NCBI RefSeq assembly: GCF_028714655.1
Contig: NZ_JAQTLY010000009.1
Span: forward strand, 35,246 to 99,245
DNA length: 64,000 nt
Reading direction: 5' to 3'
Origin: Sulfurimonas sp.
GTDB lineage: Bacteria > Campylobacterota > Campylobacteria > Campylobacterales > Sulfurimonadaceae
The notes under the pieces are model-generated. The model saw only the letters and a program-made list of their open reading frames with translations. It searched no databases and was not told where the DNA came from. A program made the translations under genes and the position numbers. Below are positions 40,725 to 49,227 of this stretch, piece by piece. Numbering within the stretch: the stretch's first letter is position 1; each line of letters opens with the position of its first letter.

Positions 40725-41837
40725 ATGCCTGCGGATATGGATTGGGATAAGCCCGACGAAGAGCTTGAAGAGATGATAGATGATGAAGATGACGGGAGTG
40801 TTATTGACTTTGATAGCCTTGATGAAAACGGCGGACTAAATTTTAAAGATGATGATGATGAAGATGACGGTGGACTGAAGTTAGCTCGACCGCCGTCTGA
40901 AAATGCGGCTATGCGCATGATTGAGACTTTTACGAGTGTTTATGATACTGCTACGGAGTTGGCTGCGACAATGAATGTTGTCATTACGGAAGCTCGGGGT
41001 GTTATTGCCCTTGCTAAGAAGAGCGGGGCGGATACTAAAGAGATATCTGCCTCTTATGAAGCAGGGGTCTTAAAGATAAATAAGCAGCTTGCTGCTGCGC
41101 AGAAATATTTTGAATTAAATAAAAATATTGCTAAAGATTTATCTTTAATGAAAGATGAGCTAAGAGAGGAGTTTGAGGGTTTGAATTCCTCTCTTGAGAG
41201 TGCTTATGAGAAATATATCGGGGATATCTCCGCCGCTCTTGAAGGTTTATCGTTTAAACTTCAGAACTTTTCTCAAAACATAGATTTGAGTGGTTTTGAG
41301 AAAGTTGTTAAGGCGGAGATTGAGAAGGTTATTAAATCTTCTACACTTAATAGAGTCGAAGCGGCTTTTGATAGGATTGACAAAAGCTTTTTTCTCCTTG
41401 AAGATGGAGTTACTCGCTTGGCAGGATTGGATAATAAAAAAGGTCTTCTTGAAGAGTTTAAAGAAGAGGTTTATTCGCTTGAAGAGAAGTTAAAAAAGAT
41501 TAAAGCTCGCAGTAGTTTTTTAACTCTTATTTCTTCTTTTTTCCTCGGCGGTGCTTTGGTCGGCGGCGGGGTTTGGGTTGCGCTTAGTTTTAGTTTTGAT
41601 AATCGGATGTCGCATCTTCTTTCTGAACATACAGTAAATTTAAATGAGGCTTTTCTTGAGAAGATGAAAGATAATGCGGCTGCCCATAAAGGGTATGACG
41701 CTTTTGCTAAGAAATATGGGCTTGGCGGCAGATTTGGATTTACTTACGATGATGGGAGTAAGAAATCTTATCTCTATTATCCCGTTGATGCCAAAGGCTC
41801 ACGGGATAATAGTCGGGTTTTTATTGAGATGGAGTGA
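40725..41837 (+). CDS. Acidic-N-terminus coiled-coil membrane protein (MobB-like layout)
   Basis: 370 residues. The first 50 residues are strikingly acidic, dominated by Asp and Glu. A long helical/coiled-coil region follows (60-255), then one or two membrane helices around 263-290 (FLTLISSFFLGGALVGGGVW), and a C-terminal domain of about 80 residues. A membrane helix after a coiled coil recalls MobB/MbeB relaxase-membrane adaptors, but the order and the acidic head are unusual. The acidic head could mimic DNA or bind a basic partner. Confidence 0.62.
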   Translation: MPADMDWDKPDEELEEMIDDEDDGSVIDFDSLDENGGLNFKDDDDEDDGGLKLARPPSENAAMRMIETFTSVYDTATELAATMNVVITEARGVIALAKKSGADTKEISASYEAGVLKINKQLAAAQKYFELNKNIAKDLSLMKDELREEFEGLNSSLESAYEKYIGDISAALEGLSFKLQNFSQNIDLSGFEKVVKAEIEKVIKSSTLNRVEAAFDRIDKSFFLLEDGVTRLAGLDNKKGLLEEFKEEVYSLEEKLKKIKARSSFLTLISSFFLGGALVGGGVWVALSFSFDNRMSHLLSEHTVNLNEAFLEKMKDNAAAHKGYDAFAKKYGLGGRFGFTYDDGSKKSYLYYPVDAKGSRDNSRVFIEME

Positions 41838-41865
41838 GCCTAGAATTTGGATGAAGGAGTTCACA

Positions 41866-42231
41866 ATGTACGAACAAAAAACTATGACTTTGAAAGAGTT
41901 TAAAGCAGAACAAAAAAAACAAACAGAGGATATTAAAAAAGCCCCTCTTGAAGAAAGATTAAAAAAAACAGTTGAGAAAATGCTTAGAATAACAAGAGCC
42001 GGAACAGGTGCGGGTGTATTATATGCAGATATGCTACTTAGTATGCTTCCAAACTCTACCCATAAAGTTAATATGGCTTACTGGTGTTACAAAGCAGATC
42101 GAGATGATTTTGATACCATTTTAGAGTTGATGGAATTAATGAAAGAAGGTAGTCAAATCATTTGGCTATATGAAAAGTTAGCCAGCCCGTATGCGGAAGA
42201 ATTAAAAAATTTTGCAGAGGAGTATCAATAG
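41866..42231 (+). CDS. Hypothetical A-rich protein, 121 aa
   Basis: The start is set at ATG 41866, seven bases after AAGGAG; longer in-frame readings overlap the preceding gene and are unlikely. Soluble, Lys/Glu-rich N terminus, then a helical domain (MLRITRAGTGAGVLYADMLL and later SQIIWLYEKLASPYA). Codon use is A-rich like the other cargo genes. A perfect terminator follows. No family recognised. Confidence 0.6.
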   Translation: MYEQKTMTLKEFKAEQKKQTEDIKKAPLEERLKKTVEKMLRITRAGTGAGVLYADMLLSMLPNSTHKVNMAYWCYKADRDDFDTILELMELMKEGSQIIWLYEKLASPYAEELKNFAEEYQ

Positions 42232-42248
42232 GCTTAGAACTCATGCAG

Positions 42249-42300
42249 AGATAATCCAAAAGCCGCTTGTTGGGCTTTTGGATTATCTTTTGTATTTCTT
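42249..42300 (+). terminator. Strong terminator
   Basis: Perfect 15-bp stem: GATAATCCAAAAGCC (42250-42264) with GGCTTTTGGATTATC (42273-42287), then TTTTGTATTTCTTT. Ends the unit that contains the acidic membrane protein and the A-rich gene. Confidence 0.88.
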
Positions 42301-42303
42301 TAC

Positions 42304-42334
42304 TTGTCATTATATCCGATTATCGGATATAATG
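42304..42334 (+). promoter_or_regulatory. Sigma-70-type promoter overlapped by the 27-bp palindromic operator, copy 2
   Basis: TTGTCA (42304-42309), 18-bp spacer, TATAAT (42328-42333). The palindrome at 42308-42334 is base-for-base identical to that at 22841-22867. A tiny open frame (MFLKRRVAGTVRG) lies between this promoter and shared promoter copy 12, so the two promoters are in tandem ahead of 42438. Confidence 0.8.
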
Positions 42335-42385
42335 ACGGTATGTTTTTGAAAAGGCGTGTAGCGGGGACAGTACGGGGTTAAGGAA

Positions 42386-42410
42386 AGATTTATTATAATC
42401 TTATTATAAT
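42386..42410 (+). promoter_or_regulatory. Shared element promoter, copy 12
   Basis: GATTTATTATAAT-C-TTATTATAAT, 28 bp before the ATG at 42438 and 52 bp after the operator-controlled promoter. Confidence 0.8.
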
Positions 42411-42437
42411 TTAGTTAGAAATACGCAAAGGCTTAGT

Positions 42438-42659
42438 ATGAATAAAAAATTAGCGGTGCAAAAGATTAAATTTGTCAAAGCGGTTTATGGCGAGGATAAG
42501 TACAAAAACTGCGATACGGTGCAGTTTGGTGACAAAATTCTCGTAGGGTGGTATATCTGTGGATATCCGACACTTGAGAGTCTTGAGAAAACTTTTAATG
42601 ATGAAGAGATTTTGGAGCTGCACGAACAGGGCGGCGGTACTCTAGCTATGGCGGTGTGA
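42438..42659 (+). CDS. Small hypothetical protein
   Basis: 73 residues, soluble. Contains KFVKAVYGEDKYKNCDTVQF and a Gly-rich end (EQGGGTLAMAV). First gene of the unit leading to two acidic proteins and the topoisomerase; the next ATG follows one base after its stop. No family recognised. Confidence 0.58.
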   Translation: MNKKLAVQKIKFVKAVYGEDKYKNCDTVQFGDKILVGWYICGYPTLESLEKTFNDEEILELHEQGGGTLAMAV

Positions 42660-42660
42660 A

Positions 42661-42939
42661 ATGGAAAAATATACTAAAATAGTTATGGCAAAAACAGATG
42701 GTGAATTAAAAGAGCTTGTTGATGCTTTTGCTACATTCTACATGGTTTCTTCTGATGAGATAGCAAGAGAGATGAGCACTCACACTTCTATTCTTGGGCT
42801 TTCTGATTTTATTGACAAAATAAAGGCTTCCGGTGAGGCTAGAGAGGTTGATATGCCGGATCGTATCGACTACTTGATTGATTTAAGCCATGATGCTGAT
42901 AATGCGAGCTTAGAGCTTTTTGGTCGAAAGGGCTGCTAA
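42661..42939 (+). CDS. Small acidic hypothetical protein
   Basis: 92 residues, soluble, acidic and helical (many Asp/Glu, one terminal Cys). It overlaps the next gene by one base (TAATG). Conserved coupling to the larger tail-bearing protein downstream suggests a partner or chaperone, similar to the small gene ahead of the zincin/ART protein at 27852. Inference only. Confidence 0.58.
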   Translation: MEKYTKIVMAKTDGELKELVDAFATFYMVSSDEIAREMSTHTSILGLSDFIDKIKASGEAREVDMPDRIDYLIDLSHDADNASLELFGRKGC

Positions 42940-44312
42940 TGCCTGCATATAAATATCTTCCATTGTCGGAACGCTTTGAGCTTATTGTCGAAGGGTTTCG
43001 TGGCAATATAGAGATTTTTGATATTGATAATTGTAGGGTTTTTTTTCATCTTTTTAATGAGACAATGGAGTCGCTTTCGTTGTCTCAAAGTCAATTTATC
43101 AATATTGGTACAAAGAACAGCAAAGAGAGAGCGGGGTTTTATCTTGCGTTTATGAATATTTCAAATATAGCAAGAGGCAACGGGAATCATCTTTTGGATG
43201 ATGAGGCTATGCTTGAAAAGATAACTAAAAGCGTAGAGTCTTTTTCGGTGAACTTGAATGATTATCTTTCTGGTTTGGATATTGATATTAAAAAGGGGGA
43301 GATTGTGGAAGATAGTAATTACGACATTATTTTTTATAAAAAATGGAGTCAGGATGTTCAAAAAGAAGCTTCTGTAGTGGCTAAAAGTCAAGAGGAAGCT
43401 TATAGTATTGCGATTAAAGCTGATGAGGAGCTAGAGGGTAGCGATAAATATGAAGGTTTGTTTGATTTAGAATATAGCGTTAAGCCTCAAGATCAAAGAA
43501 ATAAGGAGGTTTCGGTCGCTAAAGAGATAAGCGATGCGTTCGGGAAGCAAGGCTCTTACGGTTTTTATCAAAGCGGGGATGAACGATGGGAAATAGATTT
43601 TGAGTATGCTTATCAGGGTAGTGACAAAATTATGAAATTCAATAACGAGCCTCATATATTTTGGGGCAATGTTATCGGTGACCTTAAGCAAGGCGAATTT
43701 AAAAAAGAAAATCTTAAACTCAGTGTTTGTAAGTCTCTTATGGCTCAAGACGGGGAAGAAACATCTGTTTTTGATAAAAAATTTATACTTTGTGACGAGA
43801 AAGAACTTTTTGAGGGTTTGGCTCCGACATATTTGAAAGAGGCGGTGGCGATTATGAATGCGGAGACAGATTGTGAAGACAGAATTGTTGTTGCGGATGA
43901 TAGAGAGCACACGCATTTAATGCAGGCAATAAATTGGGAAAACTACACGGACGAGGATAGTGGCGAGCCGTGGAGTGTTGAGAGTGTTCTTTATAATAAA
44001 ATTGATTCCTCTGTGGAAACGGAAGATGAAGATGAAATAGAAGATGTTATAGAGGTGATTAATCTCTATTTAAAGGCATCTGGGCAGTCTGAGATTGCGG
44101 ATACTGAGAATTACGGGGATTTTATAGATTATTTTGACTACATGGCTCAAAATGAATTTGTTAAGATTGATGATTTTAAGAAACTTGAAAAAACTCTTCC
44201 TTTAAAGCTTGCCGAGTGGGAACCGAGCAATGAAGAGGTTCGAGATACCTTGGCGGAGATGGCTAAGCGGGCGGATGAGATGTCTGCGAAATCCGGGTTG
44301 AAGTTGGGGTGA
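42939..44312 (+). CDS. Acidic protein with shared C-terminal tail (457 aa)
   Basis: 457 residues, acidic, no signal peptide or membrane helix and no recognised catalytic motif. The last 30 residues (WEPSNEEVRDTL, then AEMAKRADEM, then SGLKLG) are almost identical to those of the next gene and similar to those of the 3580-residue and zincin/ART proteins. High Asp/Glu content along the body (for example SSVETEDEDEIEDVIEV) is compatible with a DNA mimic, as in ArdA-type antirestriction proteins, but that is only a suggestion from composition. Confidence 0.68.
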   Translation: MPAYKYLPLSERFELIVEGFRGNIEIFDIDNCRVFFHLFNETMESLSLSQSQFINIGTKNSKERAGFYLAFMNISNIARGNGNHLLDDEAMLEKITKSVESFSVNLNDYLSGLDIDIKKGEIVEDSNYDIIFYKKWSQDVQKEASVVAKSQEEAYSIAIKADEELEGSDKYEGLFDLEYSVKPQDQRNKEVSVAKEISDAFGKQGSYGFYQSGDERWEIDFEYAYQGSDKIMKFNNEPHIFWGNVIGDLKQGEFKKENLKLSVCKSLMAQDGEETSVFDKKFILCDEKELFEGLAPTYLKEAVAIMNAETDCEDRIVVADDREHTHLMQAINWENYTDEDSGEPWSVESVLYNKIDSSVETEDEDEIEDVIEVINLYLKASGQSEIADTENYGDFIDYFDYMAQNEFVKIDDFKKLEKTLPLKLAEWEPSNEEVRDTLAEMAKRADEMSAKSGLKLG

Positions 44313-44318
44313 TGAAAA
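44254..44318 (+). repeat. 65-bp repeat spanning tail and stop codon, copy 1
   Basis: Differs at one base from 46471-46535. The identity runs through the last 19 codons, the stop and seven bases beyond. Here ATGAAAA after the stop leads only to a four-codon frame, while in copy 2 it is the start of the topoisomerase gene. So this copy looks duplicated from there. Confidence 0.85.
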
Positions 44319-44342
44319 AGGAATAAGGTGGAAACTTTATTC
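44319..44342 (+). other. Hairpin in 138-bp gap
   Basis: GGAATAA (44320-44326) can pair with TTATTCC (44336-44342). It has no T-run after it. The rest of the gap before 44451 is AT-rich and has a plausible RBS (ACAGGAG) but no copy of the shared promoter. Confidence 0.4.
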
Positions 44343-44450
44343 CATACACTGCGTGTTTCGGTTTGAGAATACAAGAATTTGATTTAAAATTTTTCAAGTT
44401 TTTTTCATTTTCAAGATTGATGGATAAATCTAATAGAGACAGGAGAAAAG

Positions 44451-46529
44451 ATGAAAATTTTACTTAATGATCTTATTGACGGGATTCAGTTGATAGGTGA
44501 TGAAGCTGTAGAAAAGCTCAATTTAAATGATTTTTATACGGGCGGGAAGTATTTTGCTGTAACGGATGAAATTTTTGAAGAGATAAAAGATGTGGATGCC
44601 GAGGAATATGGTAACTTAAGTACCTTGATTGACGAGGAGTGCTATATGGCTCGTTCGCTTGAAGATGCCAATATTGCTATAAAGCTTTCAAGATATGGCT
44701 CTTCTCAGGATGAGGCAATTTTATTCGGTGCATATCCTGAATATGGTAGAGACGGGATATCTTTTTATGGTTTAAAAATCAATGATTCAATTGATGAAGT
44801 TTATATTTGTGAGGTTTCTGCATCTTATAATGCTTGTTATCTATGGACTGATTTTAGGCAGATGGTTGATGGGCAAATAGAGAATGGATATATTCCGTCT
44901 GCGGATAGGAATAAAGTTTTGCAAGATTTTTATGATGAGAAAATTGTGGGTAAATTTTCAATAAAACCATCAAAGGTTGACGAGAATGGTTTTTGGTATG
45001 AAAAAGATGGGGTTGTTTTTCATGAGCGGAGCTTAGATGATTTGTATAATGAATTTTTATCCGATTTTATTGTGAATAATACAGAATGTATGGATACTTT
45101 TCAGCCCACAGACCAATATCGCATCTTAGTGGCGGATAATGGAAATGGGAGTGAACTAAAAGTTGACGATGGTAAGCTGTTCCTCTATAAAGTTATTGAA
45201 GAGAAGGATGGTGATGGGAACTACACTATAACAATAGAATATGATTCAGACTATGCTGAAAATATAGAGATGGTAAACTCTTTGTTGGACGCAAATGCTT
45301 ATGGAACTGTTTATAGTGATGAAACATATATTGTTAAATATAACGATGAAGTCAAAATTTTTAGTTTATCGCTTGACGGTATTGATGATATTTACACAGA
45401 AGATATAGATGGAATTGAGAATTTAGTATCCGATAGTGAAGATGAATATTTTATTACAGAGGTGAGAAACGCTGTTGCGGATTTTAAATATAAATCCGAT
45501 GATTTTGAATCAGAGATTGAAAATTTAGCGAAAAAACAGATACTTAATTTGTATGAATCGTTTCGTAATGGTGGTGGGTATATGACTTTTGAGGATGAGG
45601 CGAAAAGAGCAGAATCTGAGAATAACTCGATTGATTGGAGTGATGATATAACTGATATATACATCCCTACTACTAACTCTTTTGAGCCTCTTCTTATAAA
45701 TGATGGCGGTTTGAGTTTTTTAAATGACTACATAAAAAAAGAGAGCCAAGGCGAGTATCGAAATTATTCAGGTATTGGGTTTGATGAGACCGCGGAAGAT
45801 GCAGAATATTTCTATCAGACAGACATTAGAGATTGGATTATTCCTTATGACATACTAAATGGTGAATATGTAATTTCAGAAGTGGTCACTTCTGGCGAAG
45901 TTGGTGTATACAGGGCTTGTGATGGTGAGTGGCATACGATAGAAACTGTTTCAAAAACTATTGGACATGGCTACGAAGAAGAACTCATTGAAGAAAATAT
46001 TTACGACTCTTATGATGTTGTGGCGGGGTGTCGTTATGTCGGGAGTTGCAATGGAAATATTTTTTGGGTAGAAAATACCGACGAGGTAAAAAAAATGAGT
46101 ATGGATGAAATTTTAGAAAAAATTAATAACAATGAGGTAGAGTCTTACTATGACGACTACAGAATTATTCCTTTAGCTGAAATAAACGATTGGCGCATAT
46201 TTGATGGAGAAATTCGTTATGGCGAAATTGAAGAGATATCCGCAAAAGATTTTGATGTAGTCGCGATACTTAAAGATGGTCAACTTAAAGATTTTGGGGT
46301 GGGGGAAAAAGTAGCTCCTTATAAGAAGCAGGTGGAAAACAGAACTGAGCGTGAATTGCCTACTCAGGAACCGACTAACGGTGTTAAATCTCCACTATCC
46401 GCTAAAGACGAGCTTGATGCAAAGATTGCCAAGTGGAACCCGAGTGACGAGGATGTTAGGGATACCTTGTCGGAGATGGCTAAGAGGGCGGATGAGATGT
46501 CTGCGAAATCCGGGTTGAAGTTGGGGTGA
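44451..46529 (+). CDS. Very acidic protein with shared C-terminal tail (692 aa)
   Basis: 692 residues, RBS ACAGGAG. Strongly acidic throughout, with many Asp-Glu pairs and aromatic residues (Tyr, Phe, Trp), predicted beta-rich with repeated short strands. No recognised motif or membrane helix. It ends WNPSDEDVRDTL, then SEMAKRADEM, then SGLKLG. The net charge and length suggest a possible DNA mimic or a protein that engages basic host factors. The stop overlaps the topoisomerase start (TGATG). Confidence 0.68.
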   Translation: MKILLNDLIDGIQLIGDEAVEKLNLNDFYTGGKYFAVTDEIFEEIKDVDAEEYGNLSTLIDEECYMARSLEDANIAIKLSRYGSSQDEAILFGAYPEYGRDGISFYGLKINDSIDEVYICEVSASYNACYLWTDFRQMVDGQIENGYIPSADRNKVLQDFYDEKIVGKFSIKPSKVDENGFWYEKDGVVFHERSLDDLYNEFLSDFIVNNTECMDTFQPTDQYRILVADNGNGSELKVDDGKLFLYKVIEEKDGDGNYTITIEYDSDYAENIEMVNSLLDANAYGTVYSDETYIVKYNDEVKIFSLSLDGIDDIYTEDIDGIENLVSDSEDEYFITEVRNAVADFKYKSDDFESEIENLAKKQILNLYESFRNGGGYMTFEDEAKRAESENNSIDWSDDITDIYIPTTNSFEPLLINDGGLSFLNDYIKKESQGEYRNYSGIGFDETAEDAEYFYQTDIRDWIIPYDILNGEYVISEVVTSGEVGVYRACDGEWHTIETVSKTIGHGYEEELIEENIYDSYDVVAGCRYVGSCNGNIFWVENTDEVKKMSMDEILEKINNNEVESYYDDYRIIPLAEINDWRIFDGEIRYGEIEEISAKDFDVVAILKDGQLKDFGVGEKVAPYKKQVENRTERELPTQEPTNGVKSPLSAKDELDAKIAKWNPSDEDVRDTLSEMAKRADEMSAKSGLKLG

Positions 46530-46535
46530 TGAAAA
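46471..46535 (+). repeat. 65-bp repeat spanning tail and stop codon, copy 2
   Basis: 64 of 65 bases match 44254-44318. It includes the topoisomerase start codon ATGAAAA. Confidence 0.85.
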
Positions 46536-49051
46536 CCCTTATACTTACCGAGAAGGTTGATGCCGGTTGTCAAGTGGCTGAGGCTCTTTACAATATTGGG
46601 ATCAAAGAGGGGGATTTTGGTTCGTCCGCCTCTTTGATAAAAAAATCCCACGGCAAGAAAGGTTTTTTGGTCGGTGGGGATTATACTGTTGTTTGGACGA
46701 ATGGGCACTTAGGGGTTGATATGTCCCCGAGTGTTCTTAATGAGACCTATGCTCTTAAGTTCGGTTTTATCGAGGGTTTTGATTACTCTATGCCTTTGCT
46801 TCGCAAAGAGATGAAGAGAGGGGTTAAAAAAGATAGAATTCCTTTGGCAAAGTTGATAAAAGATTTGATAAAGAACGGCGGGTTTGAGCGTTGTTTTGTC
46901 TGTACCGATGGGGATGCAGAGGGAGAGAGAATCGCCCATGATGCACTTGTTGTTTTTGGCTCTTTGGGCAAAAGCGTTGATGTTCGCCGTATGTGGGTAA
47001 CAGGGGCTTTTAATACTGTAAAGGTTATAAAAGAGCAACTAGAGACGGCTTTGCCGTGGAGTCATGAGAAGTACACACGGCTTTTAGACTCCCAAAGGGC
47101 TAGAAGTGTCGGCGATTATTTGCAAGGTATGAAATCAACTAAGATTTTGGTTGATATCTATGGTGCGAAGCTTTATAGCGGGCGGGTTAAAAACACTATC
47201 ATTGGTATGATAGGAGATCGTGAGCTTGAGATAAAAAACTTTTCTCCAAAAAAATACTTTACTATTAAAGGGGTTTTTGGCGGGATTTCTTTGGCTCACT
47301 TTTTTATGAAAGAGGTTGAAGATGTTGATAAGAGCGGCAAGCTTGTTTCTAAGCTTGAGCGTTCTACTCTCTATTTTAGCAAGAGCGATAAAGATAGGGT
47401 TTTAGCAGAGATTGAGGCTGTGGGTAGGCGGGGGGTTGTTACTCGTTTTACAAAAACACTTTCTCGCTCTAAGGGTCGTCCGCTTCCTCTTAGCGGAGAT
47501 GATTTTAAATCAGAGATGGCGAAAAAATATAAACTCTCGCTTGAAGAGAGCGGGAAGATTTTGCAGTATCTTCGTGATGAGGGGTTTACTACTTATCAAG
47601 GCACAAACGGTCGCTATTTCTCACGGGATGAAGAAGTGATTGTAGCAATCGCCTATAAAACTGCCTTGGCGGTTTTTAATGGGGATGAGAATATAAAGAG
47701 TGCTTCTTTTGGTTTAGAAGCGGGGTTGTTTGATGATGCAAAAGCTAAAAAGCAGAATCACCCGCCGTTGCATTTAACTGAGAGGATTCCGACTGTGGCG
47801 GATTACGAGAAATGGGCTAGCTCTTCTATAAAGAGAGTTAAAGAGGGGTATGAGCTTATCGCTAAAAGGATATTGGTTCACTTCTTGGAAGAGGACTCTT
47901 TTGAGAGCATTAAGCTTGAGATAGATATCGCTTCGCATCTTTTTGATGCGAGCGGGGTTAAGCCGATAAAGCAGGGGTGGCGGGTTTTTGTTGGGGAAGA
48001 GAAAAAGGATGATTCTTTTTCTTTGAATGTTAATCAAGGCGATAGTGTTCGCCTTGATGATTTGAGCATTGAAGAGAAGGAAACGACAAAACCAAAACTC
48101 TATAGCGAGGGCGAGGTTTTAGCTACTCTTATGAATGTTAGCAGGGTGCTAAATGAAAAAATAGATGAAGAGGATGATCCTCAAAAGAAGTTGCGGTTAA
48201 AGCAGGCTAAAAACATTTTGAAAAATGTCGAAGGGATTGGGACTGATAGAACTAGAGAAATGATTTTAAAAGAGCTTGGTGAAAATGGGCTTTTAAATTA
48301 TAAAAAAGAGATTACCCTCACTAAAGAGGGGTGGATTCTTTATGAAGCTCTCCCTGAACCTCTTAGAAGTATTCTTTATACCGCCGTATGGGAAGAGGAT
48401 TTTGAGAAGATACGGCGAGGAGAGTTGTGCTATGATGATTTTATCAGCAAGGTTGAAGACGGCTTAAAGGGCGTTATCGAATATATTATCTCTCATGTTA
48501 ATAAGGATAAGCGGGCGATGGTGTCGGTGGCTAGAGAGGTTATCAAAACAAGCCTTGTCTGCCCGCTTTGCGGGAACTGGGTTGTTGATAGCGGGGCGGT
48601 TTTTAAGTGTGAAAAGCAGAAGTTTAAAAACAATAAGCAGAGCGGTTGTCCTTTTGGGATTTTAAAGACGCAGAAGCTTCTTGCGGCAAAATTTAATGAG
48701 AAGCTTGTCGGGCGGTTGTTGGCGGGGGAAGTTTTGAGCGCGCCTAATGGAAATAAAATTTGTCTTGATTTGGAGAGCAAGTTTTTTACCCGGATTGAAT
48801 TTGCGGTTGGGTTTAACGGCGAAGAATTAAGCGGGAGCGAGAGCGACGGGGTTGTTGAGACTGCAAAAACTTTCCGACTTGGCGGGAAGTTTTGTTTTAA
48901 AGAGGCTTTTGGAAAAAAACTCACAAAGGCGGAAGCGACTAAGATTTTGCAAGGGCAAGAGATTAAATTAAAACGGGTTTCTAAGGCGGGTAAGCCGTAT
49001 GAAATTACGGTTTGGCTTGAAGAGGGCGGGAAATTTGGGAGTGGGTTTTGA
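46529..49051 (+). CDS. Type IA DNA topoisomerase (TopoIII/TopA-like)
   Basis: 840 residues from the ATG at 46529. TOPRIM residues are in LILTEKVDAG at the start and VCTDGDAEGERIAHD near 128. The cleavage motif is GFTTYQGTNGRYFS with the catalytic Tyr at 356. The usual motif is TYPRT; here Gln-Gly replace Pro-Arg, so the Arg that helps DNA cleavage is missing at its normal place, although an Arg lies five residues after the Tyr. A four-Cys zinc ribbon is near 678 (VCPLCGNW, then FKCEK, then SGCPFG), and a TopoIII-type C-terminal repeat ends the protein. Plasmid topoisomerases of this kind resolve intermediates of transfer and replication. Confidence 0.9.
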   Translation: MKTLILTEKVDAGCQVAEALYNIGIKEGDFGSSASLIKKSHGKKGFLVGGDYTVVWTNGHLGVDMSPSVLNETYALKFGFIEGFDYSMPLLRKEMKRGVKKDRIPLAKLIKDLIKNGGFERCFVCTDGDAEGERIAHDALVVFGSLGKSVDVRRMWVTGAFNTVKVIKEQLETALPWSHEKYTRLLDSQRARSVGDYLQGMKSTKILVDIYGAKLYSGRVKNTIIGMIGDRELEIKNFSPKKYFTIKGVFGGISLAHFFMKEVEDVDKSGKLVSKLERSTLYFSKSDKDRVLAEIEAVGRRGVVTRFTKTLSRSKGRPLPLSGDDFKSEMAKKYKLSLEESGKILQYLRDEGFTTYQGTNGRYFSRDEEVIVAIAYKTALAVFNGDENIKSASFGLEAGLFDDAKAKKQNHPPLHLTERIPTVADYEKWASSSIKRVKEGYELIAKRILVHFLEEDSFESIKLEIDIASHLFDASGVKPIKQGWRVFVGEEKKDDSFSLNVNQGDSVRLDDLSIEEKETTKPKLYSEGEVLATLMNVSRVLNEKIDEEDDPQKKLRLKQAKNILKNVEGIGTDRTREMILKELGENGLLNYKKEITLTKEGWILYEALPEPLRSILYTAVWEEDFEKIRRGELCYDDFISKVEDGLKGVIEYIISHVNKDKRAMVSVAREVIKTSLVCPLCGNWVVDSGAVFKCEKQKFKNNKQSGCPFGILKTQKLLAAKFNEKLVGRLLAGEVLSAPNGNKICLDLESKFFTRIEFAVGFNGEELSGSESDGVVETAKTFRLGGKFCFKEAFGKKLTKAEATKILQGQEIKLKRVSKAGKPYEITVWLEEGGKFGSGF

Positions 49052-49227
49052 TGAATTGTTGCAGTAATACCTCATTTGTAAAAAGACCCAATGAGCATTG
49101 TCCTCGGTTGCGGGAGTGTTTGAAGAATGAACGCTATTGGATGATTTGTAAATTGAGAAAAGAGTTTATCAGCGAGGGGATTGAGAGGGAGCGATTGAAG
49201 CGATTAAGAGAGGGGATTGTGAAATGA
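49051..49227 (+). CDS. Small Cys-rich protein, 58 aa
   Basis: Starts at ATG 49051, sharing a base with the topoisomerase stop, and overlaps the next gene by four bases. The sequence begins MNCCSNTSFVKRPNEHCPRL and continues with two further Cys and a highly basic/acidic helix (RKEF, then ERERLKRLREG). Five Cys and one His in the first 33 residues could bind zinc. The tight overlaps on both sides argue that it is translated. Confidence 0.6.
   Translation: MNCCSNTSFVKRPNEHCPRLRECLKNERYWMICKLRKEFISEGIERERLKRLREGIVK

Noticed and set aside
42340..42381. 13-codon frame between the two tandem promoters
   Set aside because: Too short, with no clear RBS. It could be a leader peptide, but nothing supports it.
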